DNA of 64,000 nucleotides from Ceratocystis colombiana. Taxonomy: Eukaryota; Ascomycota; Sordariomycetes; Microascales; Ceratocystidaceae. The notes under the pieces are model-generated. The model was not told the origin of the DNA. It searched no databases and worked only from the letters and a program-made list of their open reading frames with translations. Below, piece by piece: positions 53,133 to 64,000 of the stretch. Every line of letters begins with the position of its first letter. The stretch's first letter is position 1. The position numbers were made by a program, and so were the translations under genes. Where the stretch lies: assembly GCA_026419805.1 (NCBI GenBank), contig JAOSLS010000160.1, forward strand, positions 1-64,000, in the 5' to 3' direction.

Positions 53133-56069
53133 GGCAAAGAGAAAGAATACAGATAAAGGAAGGCAAAAGAGAACCAAGGGAAAGAAAAATGAAGGTGGGT
53201 GTGGTCAAGACAGACTTATATCGAGATGAGGAACAGAAACAGTTGAGTAAATGCTCGAGTTAGTAGGGGGGGATGGCACATATATACCCGAGTATGCCGG
53301 GTAGACTCTAGCAGTATCTTCATCTAGAGTTATGGGCGAAGGGTGTTAACCGCTACACAAAACCCAGACATGAACACTGGCACATAGCGTACGGCAATGC
53401 CAAGCGCCACATATACACACACGCACATACAAACACAAACACCAATAGTACAAACACATATACTCTCACGCACACGGCTTAGGCCGAAAGCCAAGCGACA
53501 CAGGCGAAGAGCTATGCTAGACCCAGACCAGGGCTTGTTGTCCCAATTCATCCAAAGGCCCGGGAAGACGCAAAACACAAAAAGCAAACAACCACATAGT
53601 AAGCTTAGGTTCTTCAATTTTTCTTCTTGGGGGAGGCCCCCAACTACATTCTTGTGTGGGTAGGTAAAAGAAAGAAAAAAACCAATGGTGCTGACCAGAC
53701 TTGGCCCTTCTCTCCCTTGATTGTTTCTGTCATGTCCCTCCCTTTCTCTCTTTCTTTGGGTATTTCTTTTTGCTCCGAGTCTCCTTAGGAATGCAACAGG
53801 AGCTGGAGCGAAAAGATTCATTCATTTAAAGAATATAGACAGCAAGAGAGGAAGATAAAGAAAAAAAACAGAGGAGTTCTTCACTTGGCCCATCGCAGCA
53901 AATGCTTGTTTCCGTCCGGACGTACGTACACCTATGGACGGGCTACCGAATCCTTTCCGGGAAGCAAAATCCAGCGAAAGGCAGGGGAAGATTAACCACT
54001 AGATTAAATGCCTTCTTCTATATCGCAGCTCCTGGCTTCTTCATAGGCCTCTGCTGATGCATCGCAAACAGCCGCTTCTCTTTTTTTTTTCTTTACTTAC
54101 GTATGTACATAGTCAAAAAAGAAAGTGGTTGGCTAGAGGAGAAGGAAGAAAACTGAAAGAAGGAAACACAGCCGACTAAATTGTTTGCTTGTTTCAAGCT
54201 GCTCCGCGTGTATCTCTACCCCGACGTTCCATTCTTCTTCTTCTCCGTGATGCGATAGAGATGCAGCAGTAGTAGAATGACGAGGTGACGTTGAGGAAGG
54301 CAAGGTGACGTTTAGGGGGGGCTTCGTGTCTGTGTGTAGCGTGTGCAGTGTTAGTGATAGTGACACCAGGCCTATTACCTCTTAGTACGTGTATTACCAA
54401 GTGACAGCAGCATAGCACGCCTGGTACCTGGGCTTACGCATACACTTAGTATCCATTTCCTGTCATCCATCCTGCCACAAATTAAGTTGTTGTTTTTGTC
54501 TGATGCATGGATTGCTTGGCTGGATCATGGTTTTTGTCTCTTGCTGGGGCCTCACCGGTCGTATGTCCAAAGAAGGCGAGACAAAGCAAGATGCGACCCA
54601 GACTAGATAGTAACAAGGTTCTACTACTACGTCTTGCCGACACTCAAGACATGTTTTTCCCTCAGCTTATCCTACAACTTAAGCCAAGAAGCGGGAGGGC
54701 AACTCAATGACGAGCCTGATGCGCGCCGTTCGCTTTTGCTTCTTACGTCTCCCTCTTCTCTCTCATCAGCTTCTTTGCATCTTCTATTGCCGATAATCAT
54801 CTCTTCTTCTAGTACCAATTTGCAGCACCCATTCCAGTCACACACCCGCTTTGAGACATCGAGAAGATACACCAACGAAACAACCCCGCTATGACAAAAG
54901 CGACCTTCCCATCCTATTCTAACGCTGCGTGAAGTTTTGCTCTCAGCAAACCTAGTGGTAATACTGACGCTAAACCTTCTTGTCCCTTGCACCCATTCTT
55001 CTTTGACAGCTTTCTCTTCGTTCATCCTGTTCTGCATCACCTGAGAACCTGAAAACATCATCCAAACATCCTACACTAGCAGGGATCAGCATATTCTAGC
55101 ATAGCCAGATATAGATATAAAACACCACGCTTCTATCAGTCTACATTCCAGCTCGCACTGCGTGGCAGCCATGGACTGTTTATGCCCACGTACCTCACGA
55201 TGTTCTCCCTAGTCAAGCTTATCCCTGTAGTGTAGTGGGAGCTCCGCAATATTTTAGATACTTAGAGCAAAAGAAGTGGGAGCTACGCAGCGGTTACAAT
55301 TAAATGTGCCATGAAAGACTGGGAGCTACGCAACACCTCACAAATTATCCAGCATCCCAATGTCTCGCGTCTCCTACATTTCTCGCTCAGCTTCTTTTTT
55401 CTACAACCTTCCTTTGTCTTAGGCCCAAGAATCATAATGTCTTTATACTATTTGTCCTCTTCTACTACCATCATGACTTTCCTCCACTCTTCATCTCTCG
55501 TAAACAGTCGTCATCAGTATAGATAAAAGAAAATTCATGCCATCGTCTAAATCAAATTCCCGCCAAAAGAATAAACAAGATCCCTTCTTAAATGAGAGGA
55601 AACTCCGGCGTCGCTTCATCCAAATCATCAAATCCAAGATCCAATCCAAGAACATAAGCAAAAGAAGGCAAAATGGAAAAATGGTAAAAGAAAATGGGAA
55701 AAAGCACCCCTCCCCCTCAGGCATGGGTGGGATACCACAGAGCAGCGCATCGCATCATCTCCCTTATAGATAGGAGACCTTTCCTCCCTTTCTCTCAACC
55801 CTTTCTTGCAACCCTTTTATCCATACCCCCAAAGACGCCAAGAAGATAACATTGGTATTGCCCCTCAAAAAATGGAATGGACACGGAATGTTGACGCTCG
55901 GGCTCGCTATGCAAGCAGAGAAACAAGAGGTTATAACCACTCCAAAACCCCCAAGGCCAGCTAAGAAACAACACAGCCTCCAGCCCCGGTTCAATGTAAA
56001 GCAAAACATCGCCAACAAAGCTATATCGCACCCTCTGTCGCGCTCCGCTTCTTCCCTTCCCCTCATGTC
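53133..56069. other. Long gene-free region between the GH16 promoter and the 3' end of the TamA-like gene
   Basis: About 2.9 kb without a supported gene. It contains a CA-rich microsatellite-like block at 53400-53470, CT/GA-rich tracts, and three copies of a TGGGAGCTACGCA motif at 55235-55333. Open frames here are short, with no domains. Confidence 0.5.
55235..55333 (+). repeat. Three copies of a TGGGAGCTMCGCAR motif with 41-43 bp spacing
   Basis: GTGGGAGCTCCGCAA at 55235, GTGGGAGCTACGCAG at 55276 and CTGGGAGCTACGCAA at 55319. The DNA between copies is not obviously conserved. Confidence 0.8.
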
Positions 56070-59000
56070 TCACTCCTCAATCGACTCCATGTGGCCTGAC
56101 GGCTGATACCCATCATAATCCATCTCATCATCGCTGCTATCATCCGACATACTCCGAGGGCTTACCACTCCACTAGCATCCAATCGGTCCATGTCATCCA
56201 ACCCATCATGTTGGCCATGCTGTCCAAAGCTACTACTTGACACCGTCGCAAAGCCCACTGGTGCTGCAAAGCTAGCCGATGGCATATCAACCACACTGCC
56301 TGATCGGCTCATAGGTGGCTTTTCCGGAAGTTTCTTCAGCAGTCCAGTCGAGATGTCTAGCATGCCCATAGCAAACTGCGTCAACCCTTTGCCTTCGCCC
56401 GGCTTAGAGCTGACTGATAGCGTCCAGCGGTATTCGCCTAGTCTTCGGCGGTACCAGTCTGCCTCCTCCTGCGCCGAGGCCGTAGCCCAGAGTAAAGAGC
56501 CAAATGTGCCAATCAGCGCAAAGTTTGTCTTGGATGCAAAGTACCAGAACGATCGCAGATGCTGTGGCATCAGCCGGTTAACAAAATCCATGGCCGAAAT
56601 AAGTCGTGCTTTGGCAGCACTACGACATATTTGCGATACATACGGATCGGTGGCATCGGGGTTTGCCGAAAACGATCGGATTATTCTCCGGTGGAGAGTG
56701 ATTTCTGTTGCAAAGTATGCTAGGTGGAGGTAGCCGATGCTCGAGAAGCGGCTAGGTGAAGATGGGTTGGAATAATATGTCGAGTCCATGCGAATTGTCT
56801 GGGGAAGCGTCGCGTACCAATCCTTGAGCTTTAGTTGAATTGGCTTGGCTTGTGCCAGTATTGCTTGTGTTTCCTGCATCGAGATTGCAGGAGATGCTTG
56901 CATAGCATGCAGGGTATAGAACGTATCGAGAATTTGCGACAGAATCTGTGTCAGATGCACCATATTGACAAACAAGACTCGGCCTTGCTCGATACGTGCC
57001 CTTTCTTCCACATCCTCCTCGTCCCACTCGACATCAGGGAAATCGTAATCGCATAGCTGCCGAACCGCCCAGTTTGTAGAAAAAATATGTGATGGTCGGC
57101 CGTGGACCAGAGCCCCCCACTTGTCTTGCATGTATAGTGCCCAAGCCAAGCGCTTGCGAAGTCCCTTTTCCCACGGCGGAATCTTCCAGTTTGAGCAGTC
57201 CAAATGTAATCCCAGCTCTTGTGATACAGCCACCAGTTGTGCTGTTGGCGCCCATTGATCGCCCTCGGGACGCTGAGAGAGCAGCAGGCCAGCCTGAATC
57301 ACTGATAGCTTGGGCCGGAACATGGCGTCAGCCAGTGTTGAACGCATGAGCTTCTCCAACGCCACCACATCCGGGCGGGGTACTTGGGCCAGCTTATCCG
57401 AGTGGCCCCACCAGTTAATGGCAATCAAATATACAGCAGCCAGTAATGGAGGAGTAAATTCCCGGTACGACCGCTCATATCTCTCCATAAATACAGTTTT
57501 TTGAAGAATTGGGAAGCCAGGGTGGACCACATCAAAGAATATGGCAACTAGGTCCGGTCCGTATGGAGCTACTACCCGTTCAATGGCGTCACAGTCATCA
57601 ATCTGGTGTTCATGTCCGGGTGTCGCGCTATCTGGGAGCATTAAAAACGTATCCGAATCACTGACTTTGCGGAGGGTTCCTCGGGCCAAGAGGCTCTCGT
57701 CGTCTGGGTTAAAGGGCGAAAGATTGATAAGAGATGGCTCAAAATCGGTTGTTGGGCCAATATACTGGCTGTACCGGTCTTCCTGCATGCCCAGGGTACG
57801 TTTAAGCTGGATTGGCCCCCCAACGTTTTCCATGTCTTCTAGAAATGAGTTGCTTCCTGCTGTAGAAGATAAGCTAGTACTAGTTTTTTGAGGGTGTCTT
57901 CGTCTGCTACTAGGAGAACTAATGGAAAATCAAATTCAACGGCAGTAAACAGTTAGCACGCGCGCTTTGAATTTCTATTCAACATTGAGGGCAGGAGGGA
58001 AGGACAGTGGTGTGGAGGTAAACAAGGAATAAAGCAAAAAAGATGGTAGCGGGTTAAGCAAGTGTTATAGACAAAGCAAACAGGATGAATTAAAGATGGG
58101 GAAAGCAAGCAAAGGATGGATAGCTCGAGGTGGATAGAGGTTATCTATTGGGATTTGTAATATATTAATTACAATAGATCAGAGCCTCACAGAAGCTCTC
58201 GAGGCAGCCTGAATAAAAGCCCGCTTGTATGTTTATGTCCCGACCGTAGCAGCCATGTCTTATGCATGTCTCCTCAAGAGGAGACTCGGGAAAATGGAAC
58301 CCGACTAGATCTCATGGCTTGCCAGATTAAGGAATTTCTCAACCAAACATGGTAAAGGTGGAAGATGGAGAAAAAAAAAAAAAAAGGAAAAAAAAAAAAG
58401 AGGGAGAAACAATAGCGGCAAAGGAAGCCCGCTAGAACGCAGGCTTCACACGTGCAACTGGTTATACAGACAACGGTAGATGAAAGGGACAAGGGCGAGG
58501 CAGGATAAGGCGAGGTAAAACAAAGAGAGAGGCCAAGGTAAAGATAAGGCACAAATCAAAACAGGATAATAGCATGATAGGGCAACGGGGCCTAGTCCAT
58601 AAAGCATCAAGGCAATTCGAAACACAAAGAACACAAAGAACACAAAGAGCAAAAAGCAAATCTGGAGTTTATGCTTACCTCCTTTTACCAGAGATATTTC
58701 CATCACCAGAATCCCGTGGCTTGGCCAGCTTTCTCTTTCGGAGCTGTGGACTTGACAAAGCTAATGAGCATTCACATCCGTTAATCTTGCAAGACACACA
58801 GGCCGAGTCTTCGTCATCGCTCGATAAAGTACACTGGGATCTGGATTGCCTGCAGGCTGAACAAGGAGGCGGAGGTGGAGACGACCTTAAGTAATCTTTG
58901 CTGGCAAACGAAGTAGATAACAATGAAGGCTGGGTGGGTGTATGGCGGTGGGACTCTAGAAAGTGGCGGCCAGGCATGCTGCCCATGCATAGATCGATAG

Positions 59001-59226
59001 TACTAAGTCCTACTTGGTGGCGGTTTCCGGGAAGTGAAGAGCTAGTCGTAGATGCGATATCCACTGCTGCGGCTACAGATAAAGATGAAGAGGGAACGGT
59101 GGCACCAGTAGCAACGCCGGAACCAACAACACCAGTCGCGTTGCTACTATTCTGGGAGTTGTAGCCTGGAGGTTTAGGGGCAATAGGGATAGGAGCAGTT
59201 CTCCAGACGGAGCCTGAGTTAGACAT
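56070..59226 (-). CDS. Zn2Cys6 transcription factor of the DAL81/TamA type
   Basis: Exons 59226-58679 and 57918-56070 give 798 aa (795 aa if the acceptor nine bases further in is used). The Cys-rich cluster has Cys122, 125, 132, 143, 146 and 151/153 (CSACRQSRSQC, then CVSCKINGCEC), an unusual spacing that I associate with DAL81/TamA proteins. Exon 2 opens with SYIGPTTDFEPSL-like sequence (QYIGPTTDFEPSLINLSPF, RGTLRKVSDSDTFLMLPD), then the fungal TF middle-homology region (VHPGFPILQKTVF, NWWGHSDKLA, MFRPKLSVIQAGLLLSQRPEG). The C-terminus is Ser/Asp-rich. In Saccharomyces and Aspergillus this family supports nitrogen-catabolite genes such as those for GABA and allantoin use, as a co-activator. 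The intron (760 nt) is long for this genome; no internal exon was found. Confidence 0.82.
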
Positions 59227-62200
59227 TGTGGATGCCGAAAAGTAGATGGAAAGAGAAAAGAGAAGATATCGATATCAAGGATACAGGAAGGCAAGGAGTG
59301 GGAATAGGTGGGATAGAGATGGCGGCAGTGACTCGGTGACTTGAGAGTCGTACACCCCTGTGCGTGCGTATATGTGAGTATGTGTGACAGGTGGCCGGGA
59401 CCCTCTTCTCTATCTAGTCTGACTCGGACGGCCTCAAAATGGTCAAAATATGATGTTTATGTGGGCAGATTTCGACTAGGAATACTTCAGCCGTTGGTTA
59501 AAGAAAGAGAGAAAAAAAAGAGGAGATAAGAGAAAGAGAGGCTGCTAGCCTGCTGGGAGTGTGGCCTACTTGGTGATGGATTAGTCGTAGCAAAACTCCA
59601 ACAGGAGGTACAGAAGGAAGGCCGAAGCAGAAATCAAGACACAGCAGCGGCCGCAAGAGCGAGAAGTGGATGTCTTGGCTATGCGCAGGATGAAATAGTA
59701 TGTTGTATCCTGTATGCACAGGGAAAGTGTACATACCCTCTGGTATCTGGTTTAAGGGCTGTGGGTGCAGAGCAGAAGGCGGTCCTCAGAGGATGACGTT
59801 GACTGTCACGGCGATACAGATGAGACCCTGGCTCAAGCTGGTTAAACTGCAATGCACTAGGGTCAATAAGGCAATGGCAGAAGAAATTCCAAGTACAAGA
59901 AAACGAAAGAGGCTGATAGACAATAAGGAGTTTAGGTACGTAGTCAGCCAGGTATTATTAGGTGAGGGTTGAAGGTCCCCCGCTCATCAACCAACTTCAC
60001 TTGGGCTGGGCAAAACGGAAAAAAAAGCACAGGTAAAACGCAAAGTCCGAGAATCAGCAGTGGACAAGATTGAAAAGAGGAAAGGAGAGGGGGAAAGGAA
60101 AAGGGTAGATGTGAAGAGTGAAGGGGTAAGAGGAAGGGGGAAGACGAAAGCAAGCTAGCCCCACAAGTGGATAGATGGAAGTCTAAAGGCGATAGAGGAT
60201 TAAATCTGGATGCCCGGGATGAGAGAAACACCGCAATGAAAGCCGTGAAGAAAAGCTAGTGCCAGGGCCGGTATTGCAGCTAGCAATAAATGCTAGGGGT
60301 AGGTGGCAGGATGCGAACGTGTGAGGTTAGGTGTATTATAGCAATGATACTGGCCTATTGTTGGTGTAGAAGTCAGCATGACCAAGTGCCATCCAAGCGC
60401 GCTAGGCCAGTGGCTAGCTAAGCATTCATCAAAGCTTTCTTTCTGAGTCTCAGCTCTACATGATGGTGAAGTTTGGATGAGTGGCAGTAGGTGGGGAGCG
60501 GGTGGGATGGATGGCTTACAAGTTCCGAAGCAAGCTGTTACTAACGAAGGAAGGCGGCACACAACGATTCATCAACAAAGGCAAGAGGATGTGTACTATG
60601 GAGGTGGCGCAGGCAGCAAAATGGCGTGTATCATGACATGAAAGCACCGTTGGCAAAGAGGCAAAGGCATGCGATAATACCAGCACCAATATCGACATCA
60701 ACATCAACACCGACACCAATACCAGGATCGACGACCAAGAAGCAGCCAATATTGTCAAGGGGCCTATGTCTGTGCCTGCTCCTTGTACCTGTCTGATAAC
60801 AAGACGCAATGAGACCGAGTGGGAAGCGGCCCAAACGAAGAGCGACAGCGTTTTGAGGCTAGCTATGCTGCACTTTTGCGCCCGCAGAAGGGAAAAATAA
60901 AATAATAAAACCGATCGAGCAAAACCCCGAAACACTCAAAGATGTGCAAGTATACCGCCGAATAAGCAAGCAATAGCAAGGATGGCAGAGAGAATATAAA
61001 GGGAAAGAGAAAAGATTATGGCGGGCAGCGGGCGCAAGCAAAGTGTGTCTCGAGCCTGGACAAAGCTTTAACTTGATGGTTAGCAAAGCAAAATATAAGA
61101 TAAGCTGGTTGGCTGAGAGAAGATTTAAAGATTTATTACTTGCCTTTTGCTTATCAGTAAAACACAGCAATGCAGATGCAGGACAAGGATGTGATGGGAT
61201 GCAGGCAAAAGCAAGGGCCGTATCAGATGGGAATGGGATCTAATTTAGAGTGAATTGGGACTTTGCTGGGAAGATTGGAAGTTCGGGAAACCCTAAAAAG
61301 AAGTAAAAATTGGAGATGCACTGGGCATGGGCGAGCCAGGGTTAGTTTCTCGCCCACAAGATCAATTTTGAGAATATCCAGAACGGAAAGAAGTGAAAAG
61401 TCTAACGCAAAAGTGACCAGCTAAAAATTGTGCGTTAGTGATATGAGACGATAAAACAAATGCGGAAGGCACTCACACTTGCGCTTGTCGTTGGAGGTCT
61501 CAGCTCTTTTTCTCGTATATCCCCTGTTTCTAAATGCCGTGGGTTTGTTTGTAGTAGTACAGTTAGGTTCAAGCATGAGAACTTGGGCGCACGCTGCACT
61601 GTATTTACACAAGCCTGCTCGTCGAGCGATCTCCTTCTCAACTGACTTTGCTCGCAAAATGCCAACTCAGTTTTCGACCTCTTATCTGAGAAGCCCCTCG
61701 CTCCTGTCTAGCTAGCTTTCTATGGCAATATCTACACCCAAAACCTCCCGCTCGTCGCCCGCTTGCTGGCCGCCTCCTTGTTCTCTGTCTCACGGCGGAA
61801 GGCACCCGTTACGGATAAGGGAGGGTTTTCTAGGGCTAGACGCCAAAGATCACCAAAAGAAAACCTTTACTTTAATTCCCATCTGCTGTCTTCGATATCA
61901 GCCCTTGTTATTGCCCCGTCCTCGATTTCGCATCAAAAATTAGCGATTTAAGTCCCGTTTCCGCCCTCTCGTTTTATTTGGAGTCTCGGCCCAGTTGGAC
62001 TGCTACTACAACTCCCTATGGTACGATACGATAATACGGGGTCGATGTCGCCATATTCAAAAGCCTCTGTCTTCTCAATTGATCACCGAACCACTGACAT
62101 CATAGCAGCTTCTCTCAATTCTCTCAGAAAGCATACAGCAATACTCCAATTTCGTGGCTTCTCTATTTCTACGAGTGCTTTGTGCTCCCCCACCCACACC

Positions 62201-64000
62201 TTCATAGTCACCCACCTACCCAATCTCTAACGTTTTTTTTTTTCTTTTTGCTCTTTGCAAATCATCTCATGTTTGGGCCCTCCAATACTAACGCTTCCTT
62301 TGGAATCTTACTTGCTAAAATTAAGCAAATTAACCACCCTCAACTCCGACTAAACTCCATCTGCCCCTTTGACATGGCAGCAGAACACAAGAAAGAAAAT
62401 GGAAGGAGAAAAAAAAAATCGCCGTCCGTCCGACAGTGGCTCACCCATTCAGGCCAGAAGCCAACGCTTCCTGCGTCTTTGTCCCGACCCATGTGAATAT
62501 TGCTTATCTATCTGACAGCTCTGTACAGATAAAATCAACTAATGACAATCTCCTTGGTGGAACCAGGAGGTCTAACCACATTGCTGTTTGTTGCCATATC
62601 TTTGCCGAATGATCAACATCTTGGTACAATCAAGCTAGGCCAAAATCCCTTGTTTATTTTATTATTTTTTTTTTGCTATCTGCTAACGTTGTTAATGCAG
62701 AAATCCAGGCCCCACATCCGGCTCAATACTTTACCGCTACTTGCACAAGCCGCCATATTGCCTAATTTTGCCCTCAAGAAGATGTCCAGCTGCAGGTATC
62801 CACAAGGTACTGCCCAATTATCGTCCACTCAACTCCATTACCCAATGGAAACTGTGCGTCTTGCTTCCCTCTAAATCGACCTCTTTCTCCCCTTCCTCCC
62901 TCCACGTTTGTTGCCTTTTCTTTTTTGGGGTTGCATTTCTGGCGCTACAGACCCCTTGGGTTTAAACATTTAAACATCAACAACGTCGCTTTCTTTCTCT
63001 ATAGGGCGTTATACCCCTCGCGAGTTACGTACGTATGTGTGGACATGATCATGCTACACATAGTCATATGCATATACAAACCCCACTGACTTTTGTAGAG
63101 CCTCCATTTTCCCTCTCAAACTGGAAGTCCTTTCTTTTGATCCTCTCTTCCTACCCCATTTTCTGCTGCACACTACTCCCTCAGACTGTGTGGGCCTCGA
63201 TTGCACATAACAAGGTCCGGTGTTTTGCTTGCTTACTCTCTTATTGTTAGTGCTACCCGCTCGCAATTAATCCCACAGCTATATCGTGACCCGCCAGGGC
63301 ATCTTCAGAGCCGCACCAGGGGGGGGGCTTTCCAATGGGTGTAAGTCGATAGGCCAGCGTCTCTTATCCAGATCAGAACAAACTCCAGTTATCGCCCCCA
63401 AGTTTTATCCCAGAATGCTCGGAATGAGCACTTATATATTCATGTTTCTGACGTACAGCTCTCTCCATGCCCAGCCAATGAGCCAACCAGAGCTAGGCCG
63501 GGGTCAAGGACAACCTTTATTTACCATCCTCCCCGTTTATTTCCCAAATACTGGAGCATTATCTTCTTGACTGGATAGTCCGGTGGATTGCTCAATCCGA
63601 GCTTGCTGCTTCCCCCTCTCTCATGTTACATTGTCTATGTATTGTCCCTTGTCTATATCTCAACACATTTTTTTCAAAAGAAAATAGAGACAAAAGGGGG
63701 CAAGCTCGCTTCCCACTCGTGAGAATTTCAGAGTTTTCCTCGACGGGGGGGGGGCCACAGCACGCAAGGTTGCCGTTAGGTATGCAGTGGCGCAGATGTG
63801 TGCAGTGCAGTGCAGCGCGATGCAGTATAATGCAGCAGTGCATTTGCACACTTTCACTCTGCCACGCCATATCAGAAACCGTCCTAAGGGAAGGGAAAAG
63901 GAAAAAAAGAGAAATAGGAAAATAGGAAAATAGGAAAAAAAGACTATCACATCTTGGGCACGAGCCTTCTCCATTTCTCTCTCTCTCTCTCTCTCTCTCT
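59227..64000. other. 4.8-kb gene-free 5' flank of the TamA-like gene, to the window end
   Basis: No coding gene, tRNA or known repeat was recognised. Notable simple sequence: TGCAGTGCAG-type units near 63798-63840, a triple AGGAAAAT tract at about 63915-63940, and a CT dinucleotide run from about 63977 to the end. Long CT-rich blocks suggest regulatory or leader DNA of the regulator or of a gene beyond the window. Confidence 0.5.
63977..64000 (+). repeat. CT microsatellite running off the window
   Basis: At least twelve CT units at the very end of the window; the full length is not visible. Confidence 0.9.

Noticed and set aside
61435..61951. Several 60-78 codon open frames near the window end
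   Set aside because: Overlapping on both strands, no domains and no splice continuity; treated as non-coding flank.

Overview
The window is nuclear DNA of a filamentous ascomycete (Pezizomycotina, most likely a Sordariomycete; genus not determinable here). The evidence is short introns (about 50-240 nt) with GTAAGT-like donors and CTAAC-like branch sites, intron-containing tRNAs, fungal-only families (ERT1/AcuK-type regulator, FMP52, AIM21, TVP18, DAL81/TamA-type regulator), NACHT-WD40 STAND proteins, Tad-like LINE and Fot1/pogo-like transposon remnants, and RIP-compatible C-to-T decay.

Layout. 0-34 kb is housekeeping: ERT1-like gluconeogenesis regulator (+), riboflavin kinase FMN1 (-), tRNA-Tyr (-) with a LINE fragment just upstream, FMP52 (-), a RING-H2 protein (+), OPI3 phospholipid methyltransferase (-), peroxisomal 3-ketoacyl-CoA thiolase with a PTS2 (-), AIM21-like actin-patch protein (-), TVP18 (-), an ornithine cyclodeaminase/mu-crystallin-family protein with an SR tract (+), an unassigned two-hydrophobic-segment protein (-), DNA2 helicase/nuclease (+), complex I ESSS subunit (+) and mitochondrial branched-chain aminotransferase (-).

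34-51 kb is an accessory island: intron-bearing tRNA-Gly, copies of a short dispersed repeat ending in TTCAAG units, a decayed fungal kinase-like gene, then two convergent NLR-like genes. The first (+, 37.5-42.2 kb) is NACHT_N-NACHT-12xWD40. The second (-, 43.9-48.3 kb) is patatin-NACHT-WD40 with a nearly homogeneous WD40 array, no patatin nucleophile serine, and one in-frame TAA in the patatin part. A Fot1/pogo-like transposase tail lies between them, and a gene-poor AT-rich stretch follows. The pair looks like an allorecognition/innate-immunity locus of the HET-E/HNWD type, and it is the most interesting part of the window.

51-64 kb holds tRNA-Pro and tRNA-Thr (+), a secreted GH16 glucanase (-), and a two-exon DAL81/TamA-like Zn2Cys6 regulator (-) with a long intron and a long gene-free 5' flank reaching the window end. 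All splice models were made by eye from splice signals, frame continuity and remembered family sequences. No database search was run.
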